Of a DNA stretch of 64,000 nt, positions 40,228-48,231 are shown one piece after another. Both the position numbers and the translations under genes were made by a program. Origin of the DNA: Aminobacter anthyllidis. GTDB taxonomy: Bacteria; Pseudomonadota; Alphaproteobacteria; Rhizobiales; Rhizobiaceae. The stretch lies in the NCBI RefSeq assembly GCF_018555685.1, contig NZ_JAFLWW010000002.1, positions 806,001 through 870,000 on the forward strand. The letters run 5' to 3'. Positions within the stretch are counted from its first letter, which is position 1; every line of letters starts with the position of its first letter. Below the pieces are notes generated by a model, which had not been told where the DNA came from, made no database searches, and saw only the letters and a list, made by a program, of their open reading frames with translations.

Positions 40228-42050
40228 AGGATCCGCTTGCCGAAGGCGGACATGACGAAGTTGACGGTTTCGGCGGCAATGCGCGGCTCGGTGTCCGCGC
40301 GCAACCCCGAGATATCCATCGACAGCATGCCACCCGACAGGGCTATCGCCTCCATCGCCTGGTGTGTCTCGCGCACCGTCATGCCACCGGAACCGCCAGC
40401 CCAGCCGGGCATCTCGGTGGCCGAGGGCGAGTAGCTGACATGGAAACCGACAGTGCCGGCGGAGGCGATGCGGATCGCCTCGCGCATCACCTCACGCGTG
40501 CCCGAACCGTCGATCTCGGCCATGGTGAAGGCGGTGACGCGGGAATCCTTGAGGATGCGAACCTCGGCCGGATCGGCTTCGCGCAGGCCGACGAGCACGA
40601 CGTTTTCGGGCGAAAGCTGCGGCTGCAGCGCGCCGGGCTTGTGATCGAGGCCAAGAGCGCGCGCCAGGACCGAGCGTTCCGGCGCTTCAACTCCATCCTC
40701 GCTTTCGGGCATCAGCGCCGCGATGGAATCTATCCAGATGACGCCGAAGGAGTGCGTTGCCTCGGCAGCTGCAGCCAGCGCTGTCGACGCCGTGTGCCTG
40801 CCGGCGCCTGCATGCAGCCTGAGAAGGCCGGCGGGCGGATGCTCGGCATCGGCAATCTCGACGACATCGAACTGCATCTGTTCGAGCCGCGTGCCGACCG
40901 ATTGTTTTGCCAGCAGCGGGCCGGCAGTCCCGTCGGCGACGATCGAGACCATGCGCCGGCCGGTGAAATCGGCGATGTCGTGCATCGGCGCCTTTTCGAC
41001 ATACTCCGAGGTCATCGCCGTCAGCAGCGCGCCATAGTTCATGTGGAAGCTGACGCGGTCGCCGACGACGAGCGGCGGTTCGGCATCGGTGATGTCGAGC
41101 ACGAGATGGTCGCTCGACGCGCCCAGCACGCGCACGCCGGGATTGATCGGCACCAGCCCCTCGATCATCGTGTCCTCGCGGCCGATATTGGCAATGCCGC
41201 GCAGCCGGTCGCCCTCGTCGATGAACACCGGCTGGTTGCCGAAGGCGTCGTAGCCGGATTCGCCGATCGGCAGCGACGGCTTGACCTTGACCTCGATCAG
41301 GTCGCCGGTCAGCCTGAAGGCGTTGAACTCCAGCTCCTTCCAGGGCTCCTCCCTGAACGTCTCGTAACCGCCCTGCAGGATCGCCTCGCCGATGCGCAGA
41401 TTGTTGATGCCGGCGGGCAGCTTGTTTTCCAAAAGCAGCGGCAGCGACGATGAATTGCCGCCCGACACCCAGTCGAGGCTGATGCCGGCAAGGCGCTCGA
41501 CCTTGTAGGCGTAAGCGACGAGCTGGTTGAGATTCTCTTCCGTCGGCATGATGGCGCCGAAGCAGGTCAAATTGGTGCCGAGCCCGGCAATGCGCACGCC
41601 AGGCAACTCGAGCACGCGCTCGACCGTCGGCAACAGGTCGTTCGGCCAGATGCCTTCGCGCAGGTCGCCGAGGTCGACCATCAGCATGATGTCGTGGACG
41701 CGGCCGACGCGCTGGGCGATGCGCGATAGCTCACGGATGATTTCAAGTTCGGACTGCAGGCTGATGTCGACCGTGCGTACCACCTCCTCGACACGCGAGA
41801 GCGGCGGGCTGCGCAGCAGCATGATCGGACAGCCGATGCCGCTTTCGCGCAGCCGGCGGATGTTTTCGAAACGCGACTCGGCAAGCCCCGCAACGCCACC
41901 GCGCAGCATGGCGCGCGCCACCTGCGGCAGGCCGCAGCTGCCCTTGGTGACGCCGAACACCTTGATGCCGGAAAGTGCTGCGCGGTCGACGACGGCCCGC
42001 GCATTGCGCTCGATGCGCCCGAGATCGATGGCGACTTGCGGTCCAGACAT
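40224..42050 (-). CDS. Fusion of an alanine/ornithine-racemase-like domain and a degenerate arginase-fold domain
   Basis: A 608-residue protein. Residues 1-~360 are a fold-type III PLP racemase of the ornithine racemase/YhfX group, with the PLP Lys36 in GVTKGSCG and the phosphate loops SGGNSSSLPLLL and NNLRIGEAIL. Residues ~385-608 follow the arginase fold: LRLHAGAGRHT, GVIWIDSIAALM, VVLVGLREADPAEVRIL, GMTVRETHQAMEAIALSGG and the end FVMSAFGKRIL. The arginase metal ligands are mostly gone: DAHxD reads DSIAA and the SxDxDxxDP site reads HVSYSPSATE. The second domain is probably inactive or regulatory. Downstream partner of a D-amino-acid dehydrogenase. Confidence 0.8.
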   Translation of the reverse strand: MSGPQVAIDLGRIERNARAVVDRAALSGIKVFGVTKGSCGLPQVARAMLRGGVAGLAESRFENIRRLRESGIGCPIMLLRSPPLSRVEEVVRTVDISLQSELEIIRELSRIAQRVGRVHDIMLMVDLGDLREGIWPNDLLPTVERVLELPGVRIAGLGTNLTCFGAIMPTEENLNQLVAYAYKVERLAGISLDWVSGGNSSSLPLLLENKLPAGINNLRIGEAILQGGYETFREEPWKELEFNAFRLTGDLIEVKVKPSLPIGESGYDAFGNQPVFIDEGDRLRGIANIGREDTMIEGLVPINPGVRVLGASSDHLVLDITDAEPPLVVGDRVSFHMNYGALLTAMTSEYVEKAPMHDIADFTGRRMVSIVADGTAGPLLAKQSVGTRLEQMQFDVVEIADAEHPPAGLLRLHAGAGRHTASTALAAAAEATHSFGVIWIDSIAALMPESEDGVEAPERSVLARALGLDHKPGALQPQLSPENVVLVGLREADPAEVRILKDSRVTAFTMAEIDGSGTREVMREAIRIASAGTVGFHVSYSPSATEMPGWAGGSGGMTVRETHQAMEAIALSGGMLSMDISGLRADTEPRIAAETVNFVMSAFGKRIL

Positions 42051-42053
42051 GCC

Positions 42054-43304
42054 TCAGCCCCCGTAGACCAGCCCCTGTGGATCGATGTCGGGTTTGCGCC
42101 CAGCGACCAGGTCGGCAAGGAACTTGCCGGAGCCGCAGGCCATGGTCCAGCCGACATGGCCATGGCCGGTGTCGAGATAAAGCCCCTTGTAGCGGGCCGG
42201 GCCGATGACCGGCACCGAGCCTGGCATCATTGGCCTCAGGCCGGCCCAGACTTCGGCCTTGCGCGGATTGAAGGCGCCGGGGAACAGCTCCTGGCCTGCC
42301 TTGAACAGGCGGACGAAATCGCTGGGCTTGTAGCTGCGGTCGAAACCGGCGAACTCGGCGGTCGCGGCCAGGCGCAAGCGATCGCCAAGCCTGGAATAGG
42401 CGATCAGATTGTCTTCGTCGGCGCCACCCATCGTCGGCCCCTTGTCGGGATCGTCAAGCTGCACCGTCGCGGTATAGCCCTTGACCGGGTAGACCGGCAG
42501 GTCGATGCCGTGGCGACGGCCGAGCAGTCCGCTTTCCGGCCCCATGGCGATGACCACGGCATCGGCGCTTAGCACGCCGGCCTGTGTCTTCGCCCCGCTG
42601 ACGCGGTCGCCCTCGACGACCAGCCCCTCGACGGTTGTGTCGAACATGAATTTCACGCCCAGGCGCTCGCTGGCGTGGGCGGCGAGCTTTTCGACGAACA
42701 TGCGGGAATCGCCGGTCTGGTCGAGAGGCGAATAGACGCCGCCGGCAATGCCATCCTTGGCGGCTGCCAGGCCGGGCTCCAGCTCGACCATGCGATTGCG
42801 GTCGACGATTTCGATCGGCAGGCCATGCCTGGCGAGGAAGCGATAGTTCTCGCTGCCTTCGTCGAGGCTTTTCTGCGTGCGGAAGAAGTAGAGGATACCC
42901 TTGCGCCGGTCGTCATAGCCGATGCCGGTCTCGTCAGAGATCTCGTTGATGCACTGGCGCGAATAGAGCGCGAGCCTGAGCTTGACCTCGCTGTTGGCGC
43001 GAAGCCGCGCTGTCGTGCACTGGCGCAGGAAGCGCAGGCTCCAGGCGTAGAAATAGGGGTCTAACCGGAGCCTGACCTTGATGCCGAGATCTGACGTGTA
43101 GAGCGAGCGGATGAAGGTCTTCAGCGCCGCCGGCGAGGCCCATGCGGTGGCATCGCCCGGCGAAACCAGTCCGGCATTGGAATAGCTCGTGCCGCGTGCG
43201 GCGGCCGGATGGCGTTCGACCACGGTGACCTCATGGCCGTCGCGCGCCAGGTAATAGGCTGCCGCCGTTCCGACCACACCCGCGCCCAGAACCAGTATCT
43301 TCAT
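42054..43304 (-). CDS. dadA: D-amino-acid dehydrogenase (DadA-like)
   Basis: A 416-residue FAD-dependent oxidoreductase of the glycine-oxidase/DadA group. The dinucleotide fold VLGAGVVGTAAAYYLARDG is at the N-terminus, TSYSNAGLVSPGDATAWASP is the DadA-like loop, VYPVKGYTATV and the C-terminal GLYLDTGHGHVGWTMACGSGK complete it. It would oxidise D-amino acids to 2-oxo acids and pass electrons to the respiratory chain. It ends 3 bases before the racemase-fusion gene. The two could run L- to D-amino acid and then oxidation. Confidence 0.9.
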   Translation of the reverse strand: MKILVLGAGVVGTAAAYYLARDGHEVTVVERHPAAARGTSYSNAGLVSPGDATAWASPAALKTFIRSLYTSDLGIKVRLRLDPYFYAWSLRFLRQCTTARLRANSEVKLRLALYSRQCINEISDETGIGYDDRRKGILYFFRTQKSLDEGSENYRFLARHGLPIEIVDRNRMVELEPGLAAAKDGIAGGVYSPLDQTGDSRMFVEKLAAHASERLGVKFMFDTTVEGLVVEGDRVSGAKTQAGVLSADAVVIAMGPESGLLGRRHGIDLPVYPVKGYTATVQLDDPDKGPTMGGADEDNLIAYSRLGDRLRLAATAEFAGFDRSYKPSDFVRLFKAGQELFPGAFNPRKAEVWAGLRPMMPGSVPVIGPARYKGLYLDTGHGHVGWTMACGSGKFLADLVAGRKPDIDPQGLVYGG

Positions 43305-43513
43305 GCTGCCACCCCATGGAGCGTCGCGCAGTGCCCCGGCACGCGGAAAGGACGCTCCAACTCTTTCTTGCGCATCGGGCGATGCCGAAGATCGGCCGAT
43401 GCACCAGGCTCTGGCGGGAACCTTTCACCGTGCGGGGTCAGGCCCCTTTGCCACCCATAACGCCTGGCGTTGCAATTATCGAGACAGGGTGACGGATATC
43501 CACCACCTGTAGC

Positions 43514-44509
43514 TTATATAACGGAAGAGTTCTTCCGGCTGAGCAGCCGTTCCCAGTTGAGCGCGTCACCGACGATCCCGTCGAGATCGTCATGCCTCGG
43601 CGCCCAGCCGAGTTCGCCGCGTGCCAGGTCCGAATTGGCAACGACGGACGCCGCGTCGCCCGGCCGGCGAGTGGTCATCTGGACGGTGAAATCGGCGCCA
43701 TGGACGCGGCGCACGCTGTCGATGACTTCGAGCACCGAATAGCCGTGTCCGTAACCGCAATTGGCGACAAGGTTGCCACCACCGGCGCGCAGGCGGGCGA
43801 GCGCCAGGCGATGCGCGGCGACAAGATCGGAAACGTGGATGTAGTCGCGCACGCAGGTGCCGTCAGGCGTCGCATAGTCCTCGCCGAAGACCTGCATCGA
43901 GCCACGCTTGCCGAGCGCGGTTTCGCAGGCGACCTTGATCAGGTGCGTAGCACCCTTGGTCGACTGGCCGGTGCGGCCCTTGGGATCGGCACCGGCGACA
44001 TTGAAATAGCGCAGCGCGGTGTAGGTCAGCGGGTGCGCTGCGGCGGCATCGCGCAACATCCATTCGCTCATCAGCTTGGACAGGCCGTAGGGCGATTCCG
44101 GCGCAAGCCGCGCGTCCTCGACCACCGGCTCCATGCCAGCCGCGCCATAGACGGCCGCGGTCGAGGAGAAGATGAAATGCTTGACGCCACAGCCAACCGC
44201 CGTCTCGATCAGGCTGCGGGTCTTGCAGGTATTGTTTTCGTAATAGCCAAGCGGATCGGAAACAGATTCCGGCACCACGATGGAGCCGGCGAAGTGGATG
44301 ATCGCGTCGATGCCGTGCTCGCGGATCAGTTTTCCGACGAGCTCCTTGTCGGCGACGTCGCCCCTGACCAGCACGGCCTCGGGCGCAACAGCCCAGTCGA
44401 AGCCGGTCGACAGCCGGTCGAGCACGACGACCTTCTCGCCCGCGTCGAGCAGTTCCCAGACCATGTGGCTGCCGATGTAACCGGCACCGCCCGTCACCAA
44501 TACCGCCAT
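43514..44509 (-). CDS. galE: UDP-glucose 4-epimerase
   Basis: A 331-residue extended short-chain dehydrogenase. The start at ATG 44509 has GGAG eight bases upstream and gives the usual [15 protein letters not shown] beginning. The NAD motif GGAGYIGSH, the LDRLSTGF loop, catalytic Tyr-Lys in YGLSKLM and ALRYFNVAGADPKGRTGQ are all present. It provides UDP-galactose for surface polysaccharides. The extended frame back to 44635 has no homology. Confidence 0.93.
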   Translation of the reverse strand: MAVLVTGGAGYIGSHMVWELLDAGEKVVVLDRLSTGFDWAVAPEAVLVRGDVADKELVGKLIREHGIDAIIHFAGSIVVPESVSDPLGYYENNTCKTRSLIETAVGCGVKHFIFSSTAAVYGAAGMEPVVEDARLAPESPYGLSKLMSEWMLRDAAAAHPLTYTALRYFNVAGADPKGRTGQSTKGATHLIKVACETALGKRGSMQVFGEDYATPDGTCVRDYIHVSDLVAAHRLALARLRAGGGNLVANCGYGHGYSVLEVIDSVRRVHGADFTVQMTTRRPGDAASVVANSDLARGELGWAPRHDDLDGIVGDALNWERLLSRKNSSVI

Positions 44510-44621
44510 AACTACACTCCGCATCGAATTTCGTCGGGCCCTGTGTAGCCTGACAATACCGGCGAATGCGAGACAGGACTTTCGCGGGATGATCACGTTG
44601 GCCTTTCGGTCGCAGCGTGAT

Positions 44622-44635
44622 TTGATCCACATCAA
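44622..44635 (+). promoter_or_regulatory. FNR/FixK-type box upstream of hemA
   Basis: TTGATCCACATCAA is a perfect TTGAT-N4-ATCAA site, 123 bases before the hemA ATG. FixK/FnrN-controlled hemA expression under low oxygen is known in related bacteria. Confidence 0.75.
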
Positions 44636-44758
44636 GGGACTTTTCGGCGATCCGTGGTCGTTTGGGACGTCGAGGGCGTGGCATTATGACCAAAAACGGT
44701 CGATGGACGCCGAACCGGCCGTTGATTATGCTCACGGTTGAAAAATTGGGACGTCCAG

Positions 44759-46036
44759 ATGAACTACCAGCGGTTTTTCGAAGAAGCGATCGACCAGATT
44801 CACGCCGAGCGCCGTTATCGCGTTTTTGCCGATCTCGAGCGCATCGTCGGCAAGTTCCCGCGCGCTATCTGGCGCTCCAACGGCAAGGCCGAAGAAATCA
44901 CCGTCTGGTGCTCGAACGACTATCTCGGCATGGGCCAGCACCCCGACGTGGTGGCGGCGATGCAGAAGGCCGCCGGCAACATGGGCACCGGCGCAGGCGG
45001 CACGCGCAACATTTCCGGCAACAACCATCCGCTGGTCGAGCTCGAGCATGAACTCGCCGACCTGCACGGCAAGGAAGCCGGCCTGGTCTTCACCTCCGGC
45101 TTCGTCTCCAACGAGGCTGCGATCTCGACCATCGCCAAGCTTCTGCCGAACTGCCTGATCCTCTCCGACGAACTCAACCACGCTTCGATGATCGAGGGCG
45201 TGCGCCGCTCCGGCGCCGAAAAGAAGGTGTTCCGCCACAACGACGTCGGCCACCTCGAAAGCCTGCTGCAGGCAGCCGGCCGCGAGCGCGCCAAGCTGAT
45301 CGTATTCGAAAGCGTCTACTCGATGGACGGCGACATCGCACCGATCGCCGAGATCGCCGACCTCGCCGAAAAATACAACGCCATGACCTATATCGACGAG
45401 GTCCATGCCGTCGGCATGTACGGCCCGCGTGGCGGCGGCATCACTGAACGCGAGGGCCTCGCCCATCGCATCGACATCATCGAAGGCACGCTCGCCAAGG
45501 CATTCGGCACGCTCGGTGGCTACATCACCGGCACCCGTTCGGTGGTCGACGCCGTCCGTTCCTATGCGCCGGGCTTCATCTTCACCACGGCTCTGCCGCC
45601 GGCGATCGCCGCCGCGACCACCGCGTCGATCCGGCACCTGAAGAATTCGCAGGCCGAGCGCGACGCCCAGCAGTGCCAGGTGACGCACACCAAACAGGTG
45701 CTGGCGGATGCCGGTCTGCCGGTGATGGAGTCGGCAACGCATATCGTGCCGATCCTGGTTGGTGACCCCGAGTTGTGCAAGATGGCCAGCGACCGCCTGC
45801 TCGGCGTGCACGGGATCTACATCCAGCCGATCAACTACCCGACCGTGCCGCGCGGCACCGAACGCCTGCGCATCACGCCGACGCCGTTCCACAGCAATGC
45901 CCTGGTGGCCGAACTCAAGGAAGCGCTGGTCGAGACCTGGAATGCGCTGGGCATTCCCTATCGCACCGAGGGCCACACGGAAGTTCCCAAGAGCGAACGC
46001 ATCGTTTCGCTGCTGGTGCCGCAGTCGGGCGGCTGA
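44759..46036 (+). CDS. hemA: 5-aminolevulinate synthase
   Basis: A 425-residue PLP enzyme that condenses glycine with succinyl-CoA, the alphaproteobacterial first step of haem synthesis. ATG 44759 gives the canonical [15 protein letters not shown]. Also seen: the glycine-rich [34 protein letters not shown] and the PLP Lys in [15 protein letters not shown] weak GGGA sits before the start. The upstream FNR/FixK box suggests higher expression under low oxygen. The haem demand of the DmmC-type N-demethylase elsewhere in the window is a loose link. Confidence 0.96.
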   Translation: MNYQRFFEEAIDQIHAERRYRVFADLERIVGKFPRAIWRSNGKAEEITVWCSNDYLGMGQHPDVVAAMQKAAGNMGTGAGGTRNISGNNHPLVELEHELADLHGKEAGLVFTSGFVSNEAAISTIAKLLPNCLILSDELNHASMIEGVRRSGAEKKVFRHNDVGHLESLLQAAGRERAKLIVFESVYSMDGDIAPIAEIADLAEKYNAMTYIDEVHAVGMYGPRGGGITEREGLAHRIDIIEGTLAKAFGTLGGYITGTRSVVDAVRSYAPGFIFTTALPPAIAAATTASIRHLKNSQAERDAQQCQVTHTKQVLADAGLPVMESATHIVPILVGDPELCKMASDRLLGVHGIYIQPINYPTVPRGTERLRITPTPFHSNALVAELKEALVETWNALGIPYRTEGHTEVPKSERIVSLLVPQSGG

Positions 46037-46051
46037 GCGGCAGGCCCTTTG

Positions 46052-46246
46052 GTGCGTCCTTCGAGGCTCGCCCGCGGGCATTAGCGCTAATCTTCTAGCT
46101 GTTTTACGGGCTCGCACCTCAGGATGAGGAGCGGTGGCGCCAACGCTCCTCATCCTGAGGTGCGGGCCCGCTACAGCATTGCAAAGCTAGAGTAAAAGAT
46201 TGTAAAGCTAGAGTAAAAGTCGGCGGGCGAGCCTCGAAGGACGCAC
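46052..46246. repeat. Nested palindromic repeat element
   Basis: A 195-base structure between two genes. The outer arms are perfect 24-base inverted repeats at 46052-46075 (starting GTGCGTCCTTCG) and 46223-46246. The inner arms are perfect 21-base inverted repeats at 46113-46133 (containing CCTCAGGATGAGG) and 46144-46164. The CTCATCCTGAGG core is familiar from dispersed palindromic repeats of rhizobia. No gene is seen in 46037-46290. It could act as terminator, as a non-autonomous mobile unit, or both. Confidence 0.85.
46178..46219 (+). repeat. 21-base tandem duplication inside the palindromic element
   Basis: ATTGCAAAGCTAGAGTAAAAG-type unit of 21 bases (46178-46198) is followed immediately by a second copy (46199-46219) with a single C-to-T change. 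Only the right half of the palindrome carries the pair; a degraded counterpart lies at ~46082-46107. Confidence 0.85.
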
Positions 46247-46290
46247 TTCTTGGCAATCCTTCACCGCCGCTTCGTCAGCGACCTATCCGC

Positions 46291-47463
46291 CTACCGCGCG
46301 TTGATCCACTTCGCCAGCCGATGCGACGCCTCCTCGATCTGGTCGAGGCGGCGGTGGAAGCACAGGCGCAGGAAGCCTTCGCCACCGGCTGAAAAAGCTG
46401 TGCCGGGTGCGACGCCGACGGCAACCTTGTCGATGATGTCGAAGGCCGCCGCTTCGGAGTTCTTCATCCCATCGACGGCGAAGAACAGGTAAAAGGCTCC
46501 AGGCGGCACGCTGAAACGCACCTTGCCGGTCTCGCCGAGGATTTTGCAGACGATGTCACGTGCCTTGTGGGCACGCTCGACCTGCTCGGCGATGAAAGCG
46601 TCGCCCTCGTCGAGCGCGGCAATGCCGCCACGCTGCATGAACTGCGCCACGCCGGAGCTCGAATACTGGACCAGGTTCTCGAAAGTGCGGCTCAGCGACG
46701 GGTGCGTCTTCAGCCAGCCGATGCGCCAGCCGGTCATCGCCCAGTTCTTGGAGAAGGTGTTGACGAACAGGATCTTGTCCTCTGCAACCATGATGTCCAT
46801 GAACGACGCGGCCCGGCTGCCGCCATAGTGGAACAGCGCATAGATCTCGTCGGCGATGATCCAGAGATCGTTCCTGCGCGCGAGGTCGAGGATCGCCTGC
46901 AGCGTCTCGCGATCGGCGGTCCAGCCAGTCGGGTTGGACGGCGTGTTGACGAAGATCGCCCTGGTGCGCGGCGTGATCGCGGCAGCGATCTTTTCGACGT
47001 CGCAGATCCAGCCATTGTCGGTCATGTCGAGCAGGACCGGCACCGGCTTGACGCCGGCTATGCCTGCCGCACCGGCGAAATTCGGCCAGGCGGGCGTCAG
47101 ATAGACGGCTTCGTCGCCGGCCCCTGCCGTCACCTGCAAGGCCATGGTGATCGCTTGCATGCCACCAACGGTGACGATGAATTCGTTGGCGCCGAAGCTC
47201 TTGCCGAAATGGCGCTGGTGATAGCGCGCGATCGCCTGGCGCAATTCGGGAATGCCGGCCTGCCAGGTGTAGAAGGTCTCGCCATTGGCAAGTCCGCGCG
47301 CCGCCGCGTCGCTGATGAAGGCCGGCGTCGGCATGTCGCCCTCGCCCGACCACAGCGGGATGAGGCCTGCGCGGTCGCGCCCGTAATTGGCCACCGCCTC
47401 GATGCCGCTCATCGGAGCGCTGCGGGCCTCAATGCGAACGGCGTCGATAAGGCTCATGGTCAT
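46291..47463 (-). CDS. Class I/II pyridoxal-phosphate aminotransferase
   Basis: A 390-residue fold-type I aminotransferase of the aspartate-aminotransferase group. GGMQAITMALQ, the NTPSNPTGW loop, ADEIYALFHYGG, the PLP Lys in TFSKNWAMTGWRIGW and the C-terminal LRLCFHRR (substrate carboxylate Arg) are all intact. Substrate cannot be read; aspartate-, aromatic- or arginine-related transaminases share this pattern. It converges on the palindromic repeat downstream of hemA and is monocistronic. Confidence 0.9.
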   Translation of the reverse strand: MTMSLIDAVRIEARSAPMSGIEAVANYGRDRAGLIPLWSGEGDMPTPAFISDAAARGLANGETFYTWQAGIPELRQAIARYHQRHFGKSFGANEFIVTVGGMQAITMALQVTAGAGDEAVYLTPAWPNFAGAAGIAGVKPVPVLLDMTDNGWICDVEKIAAAITPRTRAIFVNTPSNPTGWTADRETLQAILDLARRNDLWIIADEIYALFHYGGSRAASFMDIMVAEDKILFVNTFSKNWAMTGWRIGWLKTHPSLSRTFENLVQYSSSGVAQFMQRGGIAALDEGDAFIAEQVERAHKARDIVCKILGETGKVRFSVPPGAFYLFFAVDGMKNSEAAAFDIIDKVAVGVAPGTAFSAGGEGFLRLCFHRRLDQIEEASHRLAKWINAR

Positions 47464-47514
47464 CCCAGGCTGAGAGTTGCTTGAGCCTAGTCCTAGCTCG
47501 CCGGCGCCAACGAA

Positions 47515-47548
47515 AAAACCCCCGGCGGTCCAGCCAGCCGGGGGTTTT
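47515..47548 (-). terminator. Intrinsic terminator between the aminotransferase and mscL
   Basis: AAAACCCCCGGC (47515-47526) pairs with GCCGGGGGTTTT (47537-47548), 22 bases past the mscL stop on the minus strand. Confidence 0.9.
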
Positions 47549-47569
47549 CGCGATGCCAGCGCTTGCCGG

Positions 47570-47992
47570 TTATTTCTTGGCGAGCAGGTCGCGAATTTCG
47601 GTCAGCAGCGCAACGTCGGCGGGCGGAGGACCAGCCGGCTCGGCGGCCTTCTGCTTCTCCAGACGCCTGCGCATGGTGTTCACACCCTTGACCATCAGGA
47701 AGATGATCCAGGCGAGGATCAAGAAGTTGATGACCACGGTAAAGAAGTTGCCATAGGCGAACACAGCACCTTGTTTCTTGGCTTCTTCAAGCGAAACCGC
47801 CGTGACCGAAGATGACAGCGGCAGGAAGTAATTCGAGAAATCGAAGCCGCCAAAGATCGCGCCAACGACTGGCATGATGATGTCGCCGACCAGCGACGAG
47901 ACGATCAGGCCGAAGGCACCGCCGATGATGACACCGACCGCGAGGTCCATCACATTGCCCTTGGCAATGAATTCCTGGAATTCCCTGAGCAT
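47570..47992 (-). CDS. mscL: Large-conductance mechanosensitive channel MscL
   Basis: A 140-residue channel subunit; ATG 47992 follows AAGGAGGG. The N-terminal amphipathic helix ([30 protein letters not shown]) runs into TM1 with the pore glycines. TM2 is [23 protein letters not shown], and the C-terminal helix ends [16 protein letters not shown]. All family regions are present. It opens under membrane tension on hypo-osmotic shock. Confidence 0.96.
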   Translation of the reverse strand: MLREFQEFIAKGNVMDLAVGVIIGGAFGLIVSSLVGDIIMPVVGAIFGGFDFSNYFLPLSSSVTAVSLEEAKKQGAVFAYGNFFTVVINFLILAWIIFLMVKGVNTMRRRLEKQKAAEPAGPPPADVALLTEIRDLLAKK

Positions 47993-48231
47993 AAACCCTC
48001 CTTGTACGATTTGCAGAAAGGCGAATCGTTCCCCACCATCCGTCGCCGAGCGTTGGCACCATAGCAAAAACCGCCGGTTGCAAAACCCGTCAATGTTGGC
48101 ATGCGCCAGGCAAGCGCCTGCGCCTCACACAGGCGCATAGGCGCATAGGCGACAAGGATAATAGACTTGCCGTCGCAGCTGTGATTGCCTCAGTGCACAG
48201 GCAAACGTTTTCGCGGGAGTGAGAGTTTAGA

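Noticed and set aside
48141-48166. Short tandem GGCGCATA repeat before the hybrid kinase gene
   Set aside because: It has too few copies to support a function or a repeat family.
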